A DNA stretch of 64,000 nt from Orobanche coerulescens. Taxonomy: Eukaryota > Streptophyta > Magnoliopsida > Lamiales > Orobanchaceae. A program made the position numbers and the translations under genes. This document shows, one piece after another, positions 32,571-44,729 of this stretch. The first letter of the stretch is position 1; the number at the start of each line of letters is the position of its first letter. A model generated the notes under the pieces. It saw only the letters and a list, made by a program, of their open reading frames with translations, made no database searches and had not been told where the DNA came from. The stretch covers positions 80,896,096-80,960,095 of the forward strand of contig CM065802.1 in NCBI GenBank assembly GCA_033398695.1. Reading direction: 5' to 3'.

Positions 32571-32976
32571 ATCATTTCGACTTTGCACAATTGTCTGAAT
32601 AGATCCGAATGCATTGGTACACTTGAAATTCTTACTTGTAAATTTCTTGAACAAAACCGATCGTCACGTGTGTGTTTGAACATAGCCGATCGTGTGTGGT
32701 TCCGTCCTCCTGATCGCATGTATGAATAGCTCCGCTTTGCCCCTTGTTTTTGTTTACTTAGCGAAAGTAAGGGAACGAAAATAATACATTTGGTGAGCTA
32801 TCTTTAGTTTGTTTCTTGCGATCTTCAATTTTGTTGATTCATCGAGGGGGGTCGATTGTTTCGACCTTGAGGAACCATGCACAGTCGCGGAGTTCGATGG
32901 ACCGACCTCCATGACCGTGTCTTGTGCGCGAGGGACATTCCACCTGTTGGTCTGTCTCGCGACTCACTTTATTGTG

Positions 32977-33500
32977 AGGGTCCTCCGTTAGGCTGCGCCC
33001 GGCTCATATTTAAACGAGAGGCGAGCGTTCTTGGTCTGGAGGAGTCCTTGCACGGGTCGTCGTCGGATTAATCGACTCCACGTCCGCGGCTTGTTAGCAC
33101 TTTTCTACCTCGGATCGTCATGTTAGATGGCGATCCCCGACGGTATACGTTGTGACGGGGGTAGGGACGCGTCGCCTTGTCCGGGCCCATCATGTTAGAT
33201 GATGAACCTTTGGGGGTGGGCGAATGTGTCCACTGATTTGTTTGGAGGGTCCTTCGGCTACGCCCGCCTCGTATTTAAACGAAGGGCGAGCGATCGTAGC
33301 CCAAAGGAGCCTTGCATGGACTGGCTATCGGTTCCATCGACTTCCGAAACCATGGCAGCACTTTTCTACCTCGGATCGCCATGTTAAATGACGATCCTCG
33401 ACGGTATACGTTGTGCTGGGGGGGATCACTTGCATAGGTCTGTCAGGTTTGATGACGACCTCTTGTAGGGCGAGCGGGTCGTCCTCTTTTTTATTTGTTT
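32977..33500. repeat. Tandem duplication, unit about 265 bp (Tat 3' region)
   Basis: Copy 1 spans about 32977-33245 and copy 2 about 33246-33500. Matching landmarks are AGGGTCCT (32977/33246), ATTTAAACGA (33008/33273) and AGCACTTTTCTACCTCGGATCG (33096/33357). Tat-lineage elements are known for hypervariable tandem repeats in this position, which can seed satellites. Confidence 0.8.
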
Positions 33501-33617
33501 GTTTTGTCGAGGCGAATCATATATATAGGGGATCGAAGGATCTCATTAAACTCTTTGTACATTGGGTAATTGAATACAGAGTTTTTATTGGTAATATTTC
33601 TTCAAATGCACGGCGTT

Positions 33618-34720
33618 CTAGGGATATTGGTCTGGAGTGTCGTCTGGGTGTTGGAGTTCGTAGGCTCCTCTAGTCAGCCATTTAGATATCCTGAAGGCCC
33701 CCTCCCAATTTGGGCCAAATACTCCCGTGTGAGTCTGGACCTTTTTGAGGACTAGGTCGCCCACTTGGAATCGCCTTTCCTTGACCTTCGAATTGAAGAA
33801 TTTCTCGGATTTCCTTTTGTGGATCATGTTCTTCATTTCCTAGGTCAGTCGCCGTTCTTCGAGCATATCCAAGTCAATCAGTCGAGCTATATCATTATCC
33901 GTCGTCATTTCTTGTTCAGTTCGGTGGCTGAGGACGGCGATCTCCGAAGGGATCACCGCTTCTGTTCCGAAGGCGAGGGCGAACGGGGTTTCGCCGGTTG
34001 AGTTTCGGATCGTCGTTCAGTTGGACCAGAAAACATCCAGGAGCTCGCTCGCCCATCGTCCTTGTTTGGATTCGAGTCGCGCTTTGATCGTGTGTTTGAG
34101 GATCTTGTTTACAGCCTCTACCTGCCCGTTCGTCTGAGGGTGGTAAGGGGCCGAGAACAACTTTTTGATTCCCCATTTCTCGCAGAATTGCATGACTTCC
34201 AAACCATCGAACTGCTTCCCGTTGTCGGAGATGATAGCCTGGGGTAGACCGAACCGGCATATGATGTTCTTCCAAATGAACTTGATTACTTGTTCTTGGC
34301 CGATCTTGTTGAGTGGCTCGGTCTCAGCCCATTTCGTGAAATAATCGACCCCCACTATGGCAAATTTACATCCCCTGGCGCTGTCGGCAAGGGACCGATG
34401 AGGTCAATGCCCCATTGGGCGAACGGCCATGGACTGTACATAGAAGTGAGCTACTCGGGGGATAGCCTGATGTTCGGGCCCATCACTTGACACCTGTGAC
34501 ATGATCGGGCATAGGCGATCGCGTCTTTTTGTAGTGTAGGCCAGAAAAAACCTTGCCTGGTCGTTTTGTGGATGAGAGCTCGCCCCCCAGCATGATTTCC
34601 ACAGATCCCGTCATTGATTTCGGCTAAAATGAGTCGGCGTTCCTCCGGCGTAATGCACTTGAGGAGAGGAAGGCTGAAAGCTCGCTTGTAAAGCCGGTCG
34701 TCCAATAGGGTGTATCTGGT
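33618..34720 (-). pseudogene. pol: Tat element integrase
   Basis: The zinc region at 34451-34705 has HAGGRALIHK and CHRCQ (HHCC). The core shows GVDYFTKW (Asp region) near 34350, ISDNGKQFD (second Asp) near 34235 and HPQTNGQVEAVNK (Glu) near 34125. The C-terminus has FALAFGTEAVIP and the VLKKV...GPNWEGAFRI motif (GPY/F type) at 33650-33760, ending at about 33618. Several stops separate the pieces (near 34450, 34356, 34017 and 33837), so it is inactive. Confidence 0.92.
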
Positions 34721-34957
34721 TGCACGGAGCTAAAGCTGGCGAGCTTTGATACGGTCGGCGGGGACCGTTCCGTCCTTCAAGTATTTAATGAACGGGGTCA
34801 TCCAGTTTTCTTCGGTGATGGCAACTGTGGTAATCAGGCTTCTGTCGATCGCCGGCTTTGCTGATTTTGTGATTTGGTTGTTAGAAAAATCTGCCACCCC
34901 ATCTGATGATGCTAGTTTGGATAGGGCATCGGCCTGGGAGTTGTGCTCTCTCGGGAC

Positions 34958-35345
34958 TTATTCGATCAGTACTTCTTCAAACTTTGTGCACATTTCGGCG
35001 ACCAATTCTTGGTATTTGATCATTTGTTCGCCGCGCGCCTCATATTCCCCCTTGACTTGGTTCACGACCAAGAGGGAGTCCATGAAGATGAGGCGACGAA
35101 CGTCCAGGGCGAGTGCTAGATCGAGCCCGCTTACCAAGGCTTCGTACTCGGCTTCATTGTTGGTCGCACGGAACCCGAAACGCACAACATTTGTGAAACT
35201 TTGGCCATCGGGGCTGATGAGGACAATCCCTGCCCCTGCTCGCGAGTTGGTCGCTGAGCCATCCACGTATAATTTCCAAGCAGGGCGGCCGACCTGGGTC
35301 GGACTGGGTGGTAACGTTAATTCCACCACGAAGTCCGTCAGAGCT
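34958..35345 (-). pseudogene. pol: Tat element second RNase H (archaeal-type)
   Basis: The segment reads LYVDGSATNSRAGAGIVL (first Asp) near 35220-35275, NNEAEYEALVSGLDLAL (Glu) near 35120-35160 and MDSLLVVNQVKGEYEAR (Asp) near 35050-35085. This extra RNase H placed between the Ty3-type RNase H and integrase is restricted to the Tat lineage. It is bracketed by stops at 34958 and 35347. Confidence 0.92.
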
Positions 35346-36680
35346 TAGCTTTTGATCGCCGTGCGAGGAGCGTACGTGGTACCGTATTGGGCGATCTCCA
35401 GCGACCACTTGAGGAGTCGCCCGTTGGTGTCTGGCCGGTGCAGAACTTGCCTTAAGGGGAGAGTCGTCAGAACCTCCACTTGGTGTTCAAAGAAGTAGGC
35501 CCTCAGCTTGCGAGCACTCATGACTAATGCGTAAGCGATCTTCTCCATAGGCGTGTAACGCGTTTCCGCGTCATGGAGCGCTTGACTAACGAAGTAGATC
35601 GGCAAGTGGGCTTGCCCCTCTGCTCGCACTAAAACGGCACTCAGCGCGACCTCTGAGACCGCCAGGTAAAGGAATAACTTTTCGCCGGGGATCGGCTTCG
35701 CCAAGTTTTGGGGGTTAGACAGATACTCCTTGATTTTGGCGAACGCTATTTGACTCTTCTTTGTCCATGCAAACTTCTTGTTCTTTATGGTCGCGAAGAA
35801 TGGCTTGCTTTTATCTCCAAGCCGAGAAATGAAACGGTTAAGGGCAGCTAGACAACCTGTGAGGCGTTGCATCTGTTTGACATTCCGTGTCTCCTGCATG
35901 TCGAGGATCGCCTGGATCTTGGTGGGGTTTGCCTCGATCCTTCTTTGGCTCACGTTGTGCCCCAGGAACTTTCCGGAGCTTACCCCGAAGTTGCATTTCT
36001 TGGGGTTCAGCTTCATGTTGAACTTCTCGAGGATGGCGAACGTCTCGGCAAGGTCATTGATGTGATCTTCCTTTTTGAGGCTCTTGACTACGATGTCGTC
36101 AATGTAGACCTCCATGGTATTGCCGATCTGGTTGGCGAACATCCCGTTGACTAGCCGTTGGTAGGTCGCCCCCGCATTCTTCAGACTGAACGACATTCGG
36201 ACCTAAAAGTACACGTCTTTTTCCGTGTGGAACGACATGTGTTTTATGTCTTTCTCCGCCATTGGGATCTGATGGTATCCGGCGAAGGCATCTATGAACG
36301 ACATCATTTCGCAACCTGCCGTGCTATCGACCAAGTGGTCAATATAAGGCATCGGAAAGTGGTCTTTTGGACATGCCGCGTTGAAGTCGGTGAAGTCGAT
36401 GCATAACCTCCAGGAGTTGCTCGGCTTTTTGACGAGCACCGCGTTTGCTACCCACTATGGCTCGTCTGTAGCTACTCCGATTAGTTTGTTGTTGAGTAGC
36501 TTTTTGACTTCTATGTCGAGCGCTGCGTACTTCTCAGGACCGAATTTCCTACGTTTCTGGTGAATAGGCTTCCTTGCAGGGTCGATCTTTAGATTGTGGC
36601 AAGCGTGTTCACGACTTATGCCGACCATATCTTGATGCGACCAGGAAAAGACTCCGATGTTCTTACGTAGTTGACACGTT
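35346..36680 (-). pseudogene. pol: Tat element reverse transcriptase and Ty3-type RNase H
   Basis: The RT begins near LRKNIGVFSW (36655) and shows IHQKRRKFGPEK, WRLCIDFTDFNAACPKD near 36390-36420, IDAFAGYHQI, FSLKNAGATYQRLVN near 36150, and the catalytic YIDDIVVKS near 36085-36110. The connection and RNase H follow (LSAVLVRAEG, ALHDAETRYTPMEK, YFFEHQVEVLTT). Stops at about 36453 (before WVANAV) and 36203 (after DVYF) break the frame; otherwise it is open. Protease and gag are absent beyond 36680. Confidence 0.93.
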
Positions 36681-36686
36681 CTTAGT

Positions 36687-37331
36687 GTAACTATCGCAAG
36701 TGCACGATATCGTATCAAGTAGTAAGTGGAGTTTTTGAGTCCGGTTTATCAATCCCACGAGGAAGTTTGGTTATAATTTGAATTATACACGATTAGTTTA
36801 TTTTTATAGATACTAAGATGAGTGAAACACACAATTAAAGAGTTTGGTTTAATAATTGCAAAGAAAATGCAATAACAGTTCTAATATTTTAAGGAAATAA
36901 AAAGATTGCAACAATAATAGATTGATTAACGATAAAATGAAATAGTTAGGATTACAAACATAGTTCGTCATTAGTTATAGAAGATGTATAGGAGATCATA
37001 AGATGAATTTACTTATTATGTTGTGTAGATTCGATTTTCCTTAAAAAGACGGTTTCTCTTTCGAACTATAAAACGCCCCTTATATATTGAATCAATCCAC
37101 TATATTTCTATGTTGATTGGCTACAATACATAGCATTAGGATTTATGAAAATAACTCAAAGAATCATCTAAGGTCTAGAGGTATATTTCTATCCCCTAGA
37201 ACAACTTAGAGTGAAGATCATTTGATCTAATCAAACATATTTTCTTTCGAAACATATGAAGACCATAAATATCGTCATTTATTGGCCAAATAAATAAAGA
37301 TTGTTAAAACAATGAAAATCACACACAATAA
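36687..37331. other. Unassigned AT-rich repeat-like sequence, left part
   Basis: It starts TGTAACTATCGCAAGTGCACG and includes ATCAATCCCACGAGGAAG near 36746, wording I associate with a widespread plant repeat but cannot name. No credible ORF is present. It continues at 59350 after the 22-kb array, whose target duplication AATAA it carries at 37327-37331. Confidence 0.4.
37327..37331. repeat. Left target-site duplication of the array (AATAA)
   Basis: AATAA immediately before LTR 1, repeated immediately after LTR 8 at 59345-59349. Confidence 0.85.
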
Positions 37332-37874
37332 TGTTGGGTACGGGATCGGATATTGCGCCGTTTGCGGAAGCGTAAATATCAAGTGCGGAGAATAAATGAC
37401 GCAAGGATTTATAGAGGTTCGGCTATAAACGAGCCTACATCCTCTCTTTTTCTTTTTCAATAGGTTAAAGATAGCAACCTCTACGCCTCTCTTCTATCGG
37501 TCGAGGTATAACCGTTTACAATCACGTCTTCTATTGGTCTGTGATAAACCACTCGTACTTGTCTTTGCGTCGGTCCAAGTTAAACCGTTTTCCTTTTCTA
37601 TCGGACAAGGAATCAACCGCTCTAGCTTTCTATGGGTACTAGATAAACCTCACTTAGATATCGATTGTGATTCTAATAATGCCGGATCCTTGATCCTAAT
37701 AACACTGAATCCAATCGAATCTTTTTCTGTTACCACTCGTGTATATGTTGAATGTATAAACACTCAAACTAACAATTAAGCTCAATATTACAACAACAAG
37801 TATATCAATATGAATCTCTGATCAATGAGTTGTTTGCTTTGTGTTGTTGTGCTCAATCAATACCATAGACATGG

Positions 37875-37882
37875 TATTTATA
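37875..37882 (-). promoter_or_regulatory. TATA box of the array LTR
   Basis: On the minus strand TATAAATA, about 41 bp downstream of the palindrome array. It is repeated in all eight LTRs. Confidence 0.65.
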
Positions 37883-37923
37883 GGCTTCTTGATCAAACTA
37901 GCCGTTAGCTGCCAGACTGCTCA

Positions 37924-38233
37924 TTACGTACGCTATATGCTCTCCATTACGTACGTAAGGTCCTTTGCGTACGTTAACCCTGCCTGGTTACGTACGTTAG
38001 CATCTTCACAAAATAGACCAGTGAGTTTCGTCATTTGAGTTACGTACGTTAGCCTTTCCTTTGTTACGTACGTTAACATTACGTCACTGCTGACGTCATA
38101 TATCCGTTGGATGCTTTTCTGACTTTGACTCATCCAACGTTCATCTGGTTTGAACTTGTTTACGTATGTTAACTTCATACTATTACGTACGTTAATTGTC
38201 ATACATTACGTACGTTAACCTTTCCTTGTTACG
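37924..38233. repeat. Palindrome array TTACGTACGTTA in array LTR 1
   Basis: About ten copies of TTACGTACGTTA or TTACGTACGTAA in 310 bp, with a CRE-like TGACGTCA and a TTTGACTCATCC stretch in the middle. Every LTR of the array has the same set with point changes. This LTR belongs to a copia element, unlike the other arrays in the window. Confidence 0.92.
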
Positions 38234-38374
38234 TACGTTAGCTTTGTGATTTTCCAGCTTTTTGCACTTCGTTTCCTTCGATGCTTGGCTTCGTCTCTTT
38301 GTTGTTTTGTTTTGCTTATCAATATTAATCATCAAAACACTTTTAATTTATGTATGGAACCAAATGTTCCAACA

Positions 38375-38720
38375 ATCTCCCCCTTTTTGATGATTACAAA
38401 ACAAAACTTCGTCGATGGGATTTACCTGCAAAAATACAAATATATGTATATCTGTACAGACCAAAGTTTTCGACTTTGTCCGTTTCGTTAGTTCTTCTCC
38501 CATTTCTTTTTCGACTCCTTCGCTTCTCCCCCTTTCACGGTAAATCACATTTTCGATTTATTTCTCCATTCTCCTATCTCTCCCCCTTTTTGTATTCATC
38601 AAAAAATGCAATAATATACCAATAAAAAATTCAATAAATATTGAAATATGCAAAAATAAATACAAGGGTATTAACTCCCGAAAATATTATCCGCTTTAAA
38701 AAAATTACTCCCTGAGTAAA
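38375..38720 (-). other. Polypurine tracts of unit A
   Basis: The tract next to the LTR reads AAAAAGGGGGAGAT on the minus strand. Two further AGGGGGAG tracts occur near 38525 and 38580; units B-G keep up to five (unit B: 41373, 41524, 41577, 41672, 41710). Confidence 0.7.
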
Positions 38721-38730
38721 ATACCAAAAA

Positions 38731-40272
38731 TCACTGTTTGGGGATCCAACCTATAGTTGGTTTTTGTTTAGAAACGTAGACGATATTTGAAACGATTGTT
38801 CCTTTAGGAACCCAAATTTTCTTAATTTTTATCGTCCGTCTCGGGCTTTCGCAACTTGAAATATGATGCCCGATTTTTAAACACTTTTCGCAACGGGGTA
38901 TTTTAAAATTAACGGATTCGTTTTTCGAACGTGGTTTGAATCCTAACCCCTCTTTATTTAAAGTATATTTTTGAACACATAATATTTGTTCAAATTTATC
39001 GTTGCAGCACGAGAATTTTCTTGTCAAAGATTTTAGTTCATCTTGAACTTTTAAAATATCATTCTTCAAAATATTCTCATTTTCAATGCATTTCGAATGA
39101 TCGATTTCGACAAATTTTCCCTTCTCGATAATTTTGGAATTTTCAATTTCCAAAGATTTAATTTTAGACTTAAGGGATCTAATTTCCGATAAAGCATTTT
39201 GGAAATCCGTATGTAATAACTCAAATGCATCAAATAACTCGTCACTAGAGGATATACTTACTTGGCTATCGACGTCGCTGTCGTCGAACGAACTCCGGGC
39301 CATGAGAGCGAGATTATTTTGATTTATGCATTCATCATCTTCGTCTTCATCGCTCCAAGTAGCCACGAGAACCTCCTTCTTGGGTTTGGCACGGCAATGC
39401 TTAGCGAAGTGGCCTGGTTTTCCACATAGTCGACAAGAGTTGTCGAATTTCTTCGTTTCGCTCGAGATATCCTTCTTCCTCCGGTTTAATAAAGTTTGGA
39501 ATTTATTAATATTCTTGGCATAATATGCCGCTTCTTCGTCGCTTTCTTCCACCGGGATTTCTTCCTTCTTTCTCGATATCTTAGCCTTCATGGCTAGCGA
39601 TTTTTCTTTCGGTTTCGGCTTGACACTTCGTGATTTTAACACGATCTCATAATTAATTAGCGAACCAACGAGGGCGCTAAAATCGAGCGTGTTGAGATCT
39701 TTGGATTCCATAATCGCGGTCACAGTGCCGTCCCACTCGCTAGGTAGTGATCATAAATTTTTCTTAACTTTTTCACTACTAGATAATGGTTTTCCTAATG
39801 ACGCAAGTCCATTTGTGATGACCGAGAATCGGTCGAGCATATTGGTGATGGACTCGTCACCTTTCATCATGAATAACTCGTAGTCATGGAGAAGCATATT
39901 GATTTTCGTCTCCTTGACTTGAGTCGTCCCTTCGTGTGTGATTTCTAGAATTTTCCATATTTCTTTCGCACTCTCACACGATGAGATTCGATTGACCTCT
40001 TCGGGATTTAAGGCACAAAATAAAAGTTGGGTGGCCTTACAATTAAGATGGTCATTTTTCCAATCGGCATCGTCGTATTCTTCAAAGGATTTAAGCGTAC
40101 CTTCGGATTTGATTGGAACTTTCGGGCCAAGGCAAATAATCTTCCAAATCTCGATGTCGTATGCTCGGATGAATATCGACATCTTCTTCTTCCACGTCAA
40201 ATAATTTGAGCCATCAAAGAATGGTGGTCGGTTGAGAGCAAGGCCTTCGACTGGAGATAATTGAAACGCCAT
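38731..40272 (-). pseudogene. gag: Gag, unit A (one nonsense codon)
   Basis: A 513-codon gag starting MAFQLSPVEGLALNRPPF. Residues about 20-170 are the UBN2-type copia gag region (NYLTWKKKMSIFIRAYDIEIWK..., HEGTTQVKETKINMLLHDYELF); the linker is Lys/Glu-rich; a CCHC knuckle CRLCGKPGHFAKHC is near residue 280; an acidic DEDEDDE run and a coiled-coil stretch follow; a second knuckle CEKCLKIGHHISSC is near residue 470. Codon 174 is TGA (39751-39753) where units D-F have CGA. Otherwise open. Confidence 0.93.
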
Positions 40273-40319
40273 TTTTGGATCTTTTCTCCTCGGATGTTAA
40301 GCCGCGTATTGGAGTACCG

Positions 40320-40332
40320 CTCCGATACCAAT
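40320..40332 (-). other. Primer-binding site of unit A
   Basis: On the minus strand the sequence after the 5' LTR reads ATTGGTATCGGAGC, complementary to initiator tRNA-Met with one change. The same site follows the LTR in every unit. Confidence 0.88.
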
Positions 40333-41372
40333 TGTTGGGTACGGGATCGGATATTGCGCCGTTTGCGGAAGCGTAAATATCAAGTGCGGAGAATAAATGA
40401 CGCAAGGATTTATAGAGGTTCGGCTATAAACGAGCCTACATCCTCTCTTTTTCTTTTTCAATAGGTTAAAGATAGCAACCTCTACGCCTCTCTTCTATCG
40501 GTCGAGGCATAACCGTTTACAATCACGTCTTCTATTGGTCCGTGATAAACCACTCGTACTTGTCTTTGCGTCGGTCCAAGTTAAACCGTTTTCCTTTTCT
40601 ATCGGACAAGGAATCAACCGCTCTAGCTTTCTATGGGTACTAGATAAACCTCACTTAGATATCGATTGTGATTCTAATAATGTCGGATCCTTGATCCTAA
40701 TAACACCGAATCCAATCGTATCTTTTCTGTTACCACTCGTGTATATGTTGAATGTATAAACACTCAAACTAACAATTAATCTCAATATTACAACAACAAG
40801 TATATCAATATGAATCTCTGATCAATGAGTTGTTTGCTTTGTGTTGTTGTGCTCAATCAATACCATAGACATGGTATTTATAGGCTTCTTGATCAAACTA
40901 GCCGTTAGCTGCCAGACTGCTCATTACGTACGCTATATGCTCTCCATTACGTACGTAAGGTCCTTTACGTACGTTAACCCTGCCTGGTTACGTACGTTAG
41001 CATCTTCACAAAATAGACCAGTGAGTTTCGTCATTTGAGTTACGTACGTTAGCCTTTCCTTTGTTACGTACGTTAACATTACGTCACTGCTGACGTCATA
41101 TATCCGTTGGATGCTTTTCTGACTTTGACTCATCCAACGTTCATCTGGTTTGAACTTGTTTATGTACGTTAACTTCATACTATTACGTACGTTAATTGTC
41201 ATACATTACGTACGCTAACCTTTCCTTGTTACGTACGTTAGCTTTGTGATTTTCGACTTTTGCACTTCGTTTCCTTCGATGCTTGGCTTCGTCTCTTTGT
41301 TGTTTTGTTTTGCTTATCAACATTAATCATCAAACCACTTTTAATTTATGTATGGAACCAAATGTTCCAACA
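40333..41372 (-). repeat. Array LTR 2
   Basis: 1040 bp. Inner haplotype (GAGGCATAACC, AATGTCGG, TTAATCTC, TTTATGTACG, TACGCTAACC) shared with LTRs 3-6. It serves unit A as 5' LTR and unit B as 3' LTR. Confidence 0.95.
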
Positions 41373-41728
41373 ATCTCCCCCTTTTTGATGATTACAAAAC
41401 AAAACTTCGTCGATGGGATTTACCTGCAAAAATACAAATATATGTATATCTGTACAGACCAAAGTTTTCGAATTTGTCCGTTTCGTTAGTTCTTCTCCCA
41501 TTTCTTTTTCGACTCCTTCGCTTCTCCCCCTTTCACGGTAAATCACATTTTCGATTTATTTCTCCATTCTCCTATCTCTCCCCCTTTTTGTATTCATCAA
41601 AAAATGCAATAAAATACCAATAAAAAATTCAATAAATATTGAAATATGCAAAAATAAATACAAGGGTATTAACTCCCCCTGAAAATATTATCCGTTTTAA
41701 AAAAAAATTACTCCCCCTGAGTAAAATA

Positions 41729-43275
41729 CCAAAAATCACTGTTTGGGGATCCAACCTATAGTTGGTTTTTGTTTAGAAACGTAGACGATATTTGAAACGA
41801 TTGTTCCTTTAGGAACCCAAATTTTCTTAATTTTTATCGTCCGTCTCGGGCTTTCGCAACTTGAAATATGATGCCCGATTTTTAAACACTTTTCGCAACG
41901 GGGTATTTTAAAATTAACGGATTCGTTTTTCGAACGTGGTTTGAATCCTAACCCCTCTTTATTTAAAGTATATTTTTGAACACATAATATTTGTTCAAAT
42001 TTATCGTAAAGACGAGAATTTTCTTGTCAAAGATTTTAGTTCATCTTGAACTTTTAAAAGATCATTCTTCAAAATATTCTCATTTTCAATGCATTTCGAA
42101 TGATCGATTTCGACAAATTTTCCCTTCTCGATAATTTTGGAATTTTCAATTTCCAAAGATTTAATTTTAGACTTAAGGGATCTAATTTCCGATAAAGCAT
42201 TTTGGAAATCCGTATGTAATAACTCAAATGCATCAAATAACTCGTCACTAGAGGATATACTTACTTGGCTATCGACGTCGCTGTCGTCGAACGAACTCCG
42301 GGCCATGAGAGCGAGATTATTTTGATTTATGAATTCATCATCTTCGTCTTCATCGCTCCAAGTAGCCACGAGAACCTCCTTCTTGGGTTTGGCACGGCAA
42401 TGCTTAGCGAAGTGGCCTGGTTTTCCACATAGTCGACAAGAGTTGTCGAATTTCTTCGTTTCGCTCGAGATATCCTTCTTCCTCCGGTTTAATAAAGTTT
42501 GGAATTTATTAATATTCTTGGCATAATATGCCGCTTCTTCGTCGCTTTCTTCCACCGGGATTTCTTCCTTCTTTCTCGATATCTTAGCCTTCATGGCTAG
42601 CGATTTTTCTTTCGGTTTCGGCTTGACACTTCGTGATTTTAACACGATCTCATAATTAATTAGCGAACCAACGAGGGCGCTAAAATCGAGCGTGTTGAGA
42701 TCTTTGGATTCCATAATCGCTGTCACAGTGCCGTCCCACTCGCTAGGTAGTGATCATAAATTTTTCTTAACTTTTTCACTACTAGATAATGGTTTTCCTA
42801 ATGACGCAAGTCCATTTGTGATGACCGAGAATCGGTCGAGCATATTGGTGATGGACTCGTCACCTTTCATCATGAATAACTCGTAGTCATGGAGAAGCAT
42901 ATTGATTTTCGTCTCCTTGACTTGAGTCGTCCCTTCGTGTGTGATTTCTAGAATTTTCCATATTTCTTTCGCACTCTCACACGATGAGATTCGATTGACC
43001 TCTTCGGGATTTAAGGCACAAAATAAAAGTTGGGTGGCCTTACAATTAAGATGGTCATTTTTCCAATCGGCATCGTCGTATTCTTCAAAGGATTTAAGCG
43101 TACCTTCGGATTTGATTGGAACTTTCGGGCCAAGGCAAATAATCTTCCAAATCTCGATGTCGTATGCTCGGATGAATATCGACATCTTCTTCTTCCACGT
43201 CAAATAATTTGAGCCATCAAAGAATGGTGGTCGGTTGAGAGCAAGGCCTTCGACTGGAGATAATTGAAACGCCAT
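41729..43275 (-). pseudogene. gag: Gag, unit B
   Basis: Same gag. TGA at codon 174 (42754-42756) and a 2-base deletion near 42007-42012 that shifts the frame after LTRKFS, losing the second knuckle from the frame. Confidence 0.9.
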
Positions 43276-43335
43276 TTTTGGATCTTTTCTCCTCGGATGT
43301 TAAGCCGCGTATTGGAGTACCGCTCCGATACCAAT

Positions 43336-44374
43336 TGTTGGGTACGGATCGGATATTGCGCCGTTTGCGGAAGCGTAAATATCAAGTGCGGAGAATAAAT
43401 GACGCAAGGATTTATAGAGGTTCGGCTATAAACGAGCCTACATCCTCTCTTTTTCTTTTTCAATAGGTTAAAGATAGCAACCTCTACGCCTCTCTTCTAT
43501 CGGTCGAGGCATAACCATTTACAATCACGTCTTCTATTGGTCCGTGATAAACCACTCGTACTTGTCTTTGCGTCGGTCCAAGTTAAACCGTTTTCCTTTT
43601 CTATCGGACAAGGAATCAACCGCTCTAGCTTTCTATGGGTACTAGATAAACCTCACTTAGATATCGATTGTGATTCTAATAATGTCGGATCCTTGATCCT
43701 AATAACACCGAATCCAATCGTATCTTTTCTGTTACCACTCGTGTATATGTTGAATGTATAAACACTCAAACTAACAATTAATCTCAATATTACAACAACA
43801 AGTATATCAATATGAATCTCTGATCAATGAGTTGTTTGCTTTGTGTTGTTGTGCTCAATCAATACCATAGACATGGTATTTATAGGCTTCTTGATCAAAC
43901 TAGCCGTTAGCGCTGATCGCTCATTACGTACGCTATATGCTCTCCATTACGTACGTAAGGTCCTTTACGTACGTTAACCCTGCCTGGTTACGTACGTTAG
44001 CATCTTCACAAAATAGACCAGTGAGTTTCGTCATTTGAGTTACGTACGTTAGCCTTTCCTTTGTTACGTACGTTAACATTACGTCACTGCTGACGTCATA
44101 TATCCGTTGGATGCTTTTCTGACTTTGACTCATCCAACGTTCATCTGGTTTGAACTTGTTTATGTACGTTAACTTCATACTATTACGTACGTTAATTGTC
44201 ATACATTACGTACGCTAACCTTTCCTTGTTACGTACGTTAGCTTTGTGATTTTCCAGCTTTTTGCACTTCGTTTCCTTCGATGCTTGGCTTCGTCTCTTT
44301 GTTGTTTTGTTTTGCTTATCAACATTAATCATCAAAACACTTTTAATTTTTGTATGGAACCAAATGTTCCAACA
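43336..44374 (-). repeat. Array LTR 3
   Basis: 1039 bp, inner haplotype. Private change near 43909-43920, where GCTGCCAGACTGCTC of the others reads GCGCTGATCGCTC, which looks like a local consensus error or conversion. Confidence 0.95.
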
Positions 44375-44729
44375 ATCTCCCCCTTTTTGATGATTACAAA
44401 ACAAAACTTCGTCGATGGGATTTACTTGCAAAAATACAAATATATGTATATGTGTACAGACCAAAGTTTTCGACTTTGTCCGTTTCGTTAGTTCTTCTCC
44501 CATTTCTTTTTCGACTCCTTCGTTTCTCCCCCTTTCACGGTAAATCACATTTTTGATTTATTTCTCCATTCTCCTATCTCTCCCCCTTTTTGTATTCATC
44601 AAAAAATGCAATAAAATACCAATAAAAAATTCAATAAATATTGAAATATGCAAAAATAAATACAAGGGTATTAACTCCCCCTGAAAATATTATCCGTTTT
44701 AAAAAAAAATTACTCCCCGAGTAAAATAC

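Larger units (their letters stand above)
27503..36680 (-). mobile_element. Tat-lineage Ty3/gypsy element, 5' truncated
   Basis: On the minus strand: RT, RNase H, a second (archaeal-type) RNase H, integrase, a 3' untranslated part with tandem repeats and an antisense ORF, polypurine tract, 3' LTR. The second RNase H before integrase is the hallmark of the Tat/Ogre lineage. Gag, protease and the 5' LTR are lost at about 36680. It lies 79 bp past the Ulp1-like stop and contains a solo LTR (28964-31617). Confidence 0.9.
37332..38374 (-). repeat. Array LTR 1 (3'-most in element sense)
   Basis: 1043 bp, TGTTGGAACATT...CCGTACCCAACA on the minus strand. TATAAATA (minus) at 37875-37882; CRE-like TGACGTCA at 38091-38098. 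It carries the outer haplotype (GAGGTATAACC, AATGCCGG, TTAAGCTC) shared with LTRs 7 and 8. Confidence 0.95.

Noticed and set aside
38246..38625. Plus-strand frames repeated in every array unit (for example a hydrophobic 81-codon one)
   Set aside because: They are antisense to the LTR/polypurine region; repetition reflects the array, not coding constraint.
39134..40204. Plus-strand frames of 60-88 codons repeated in every unit
   Set aside because: Shadows of the minus-strand gag, which has knuckles and a full-length open copy.
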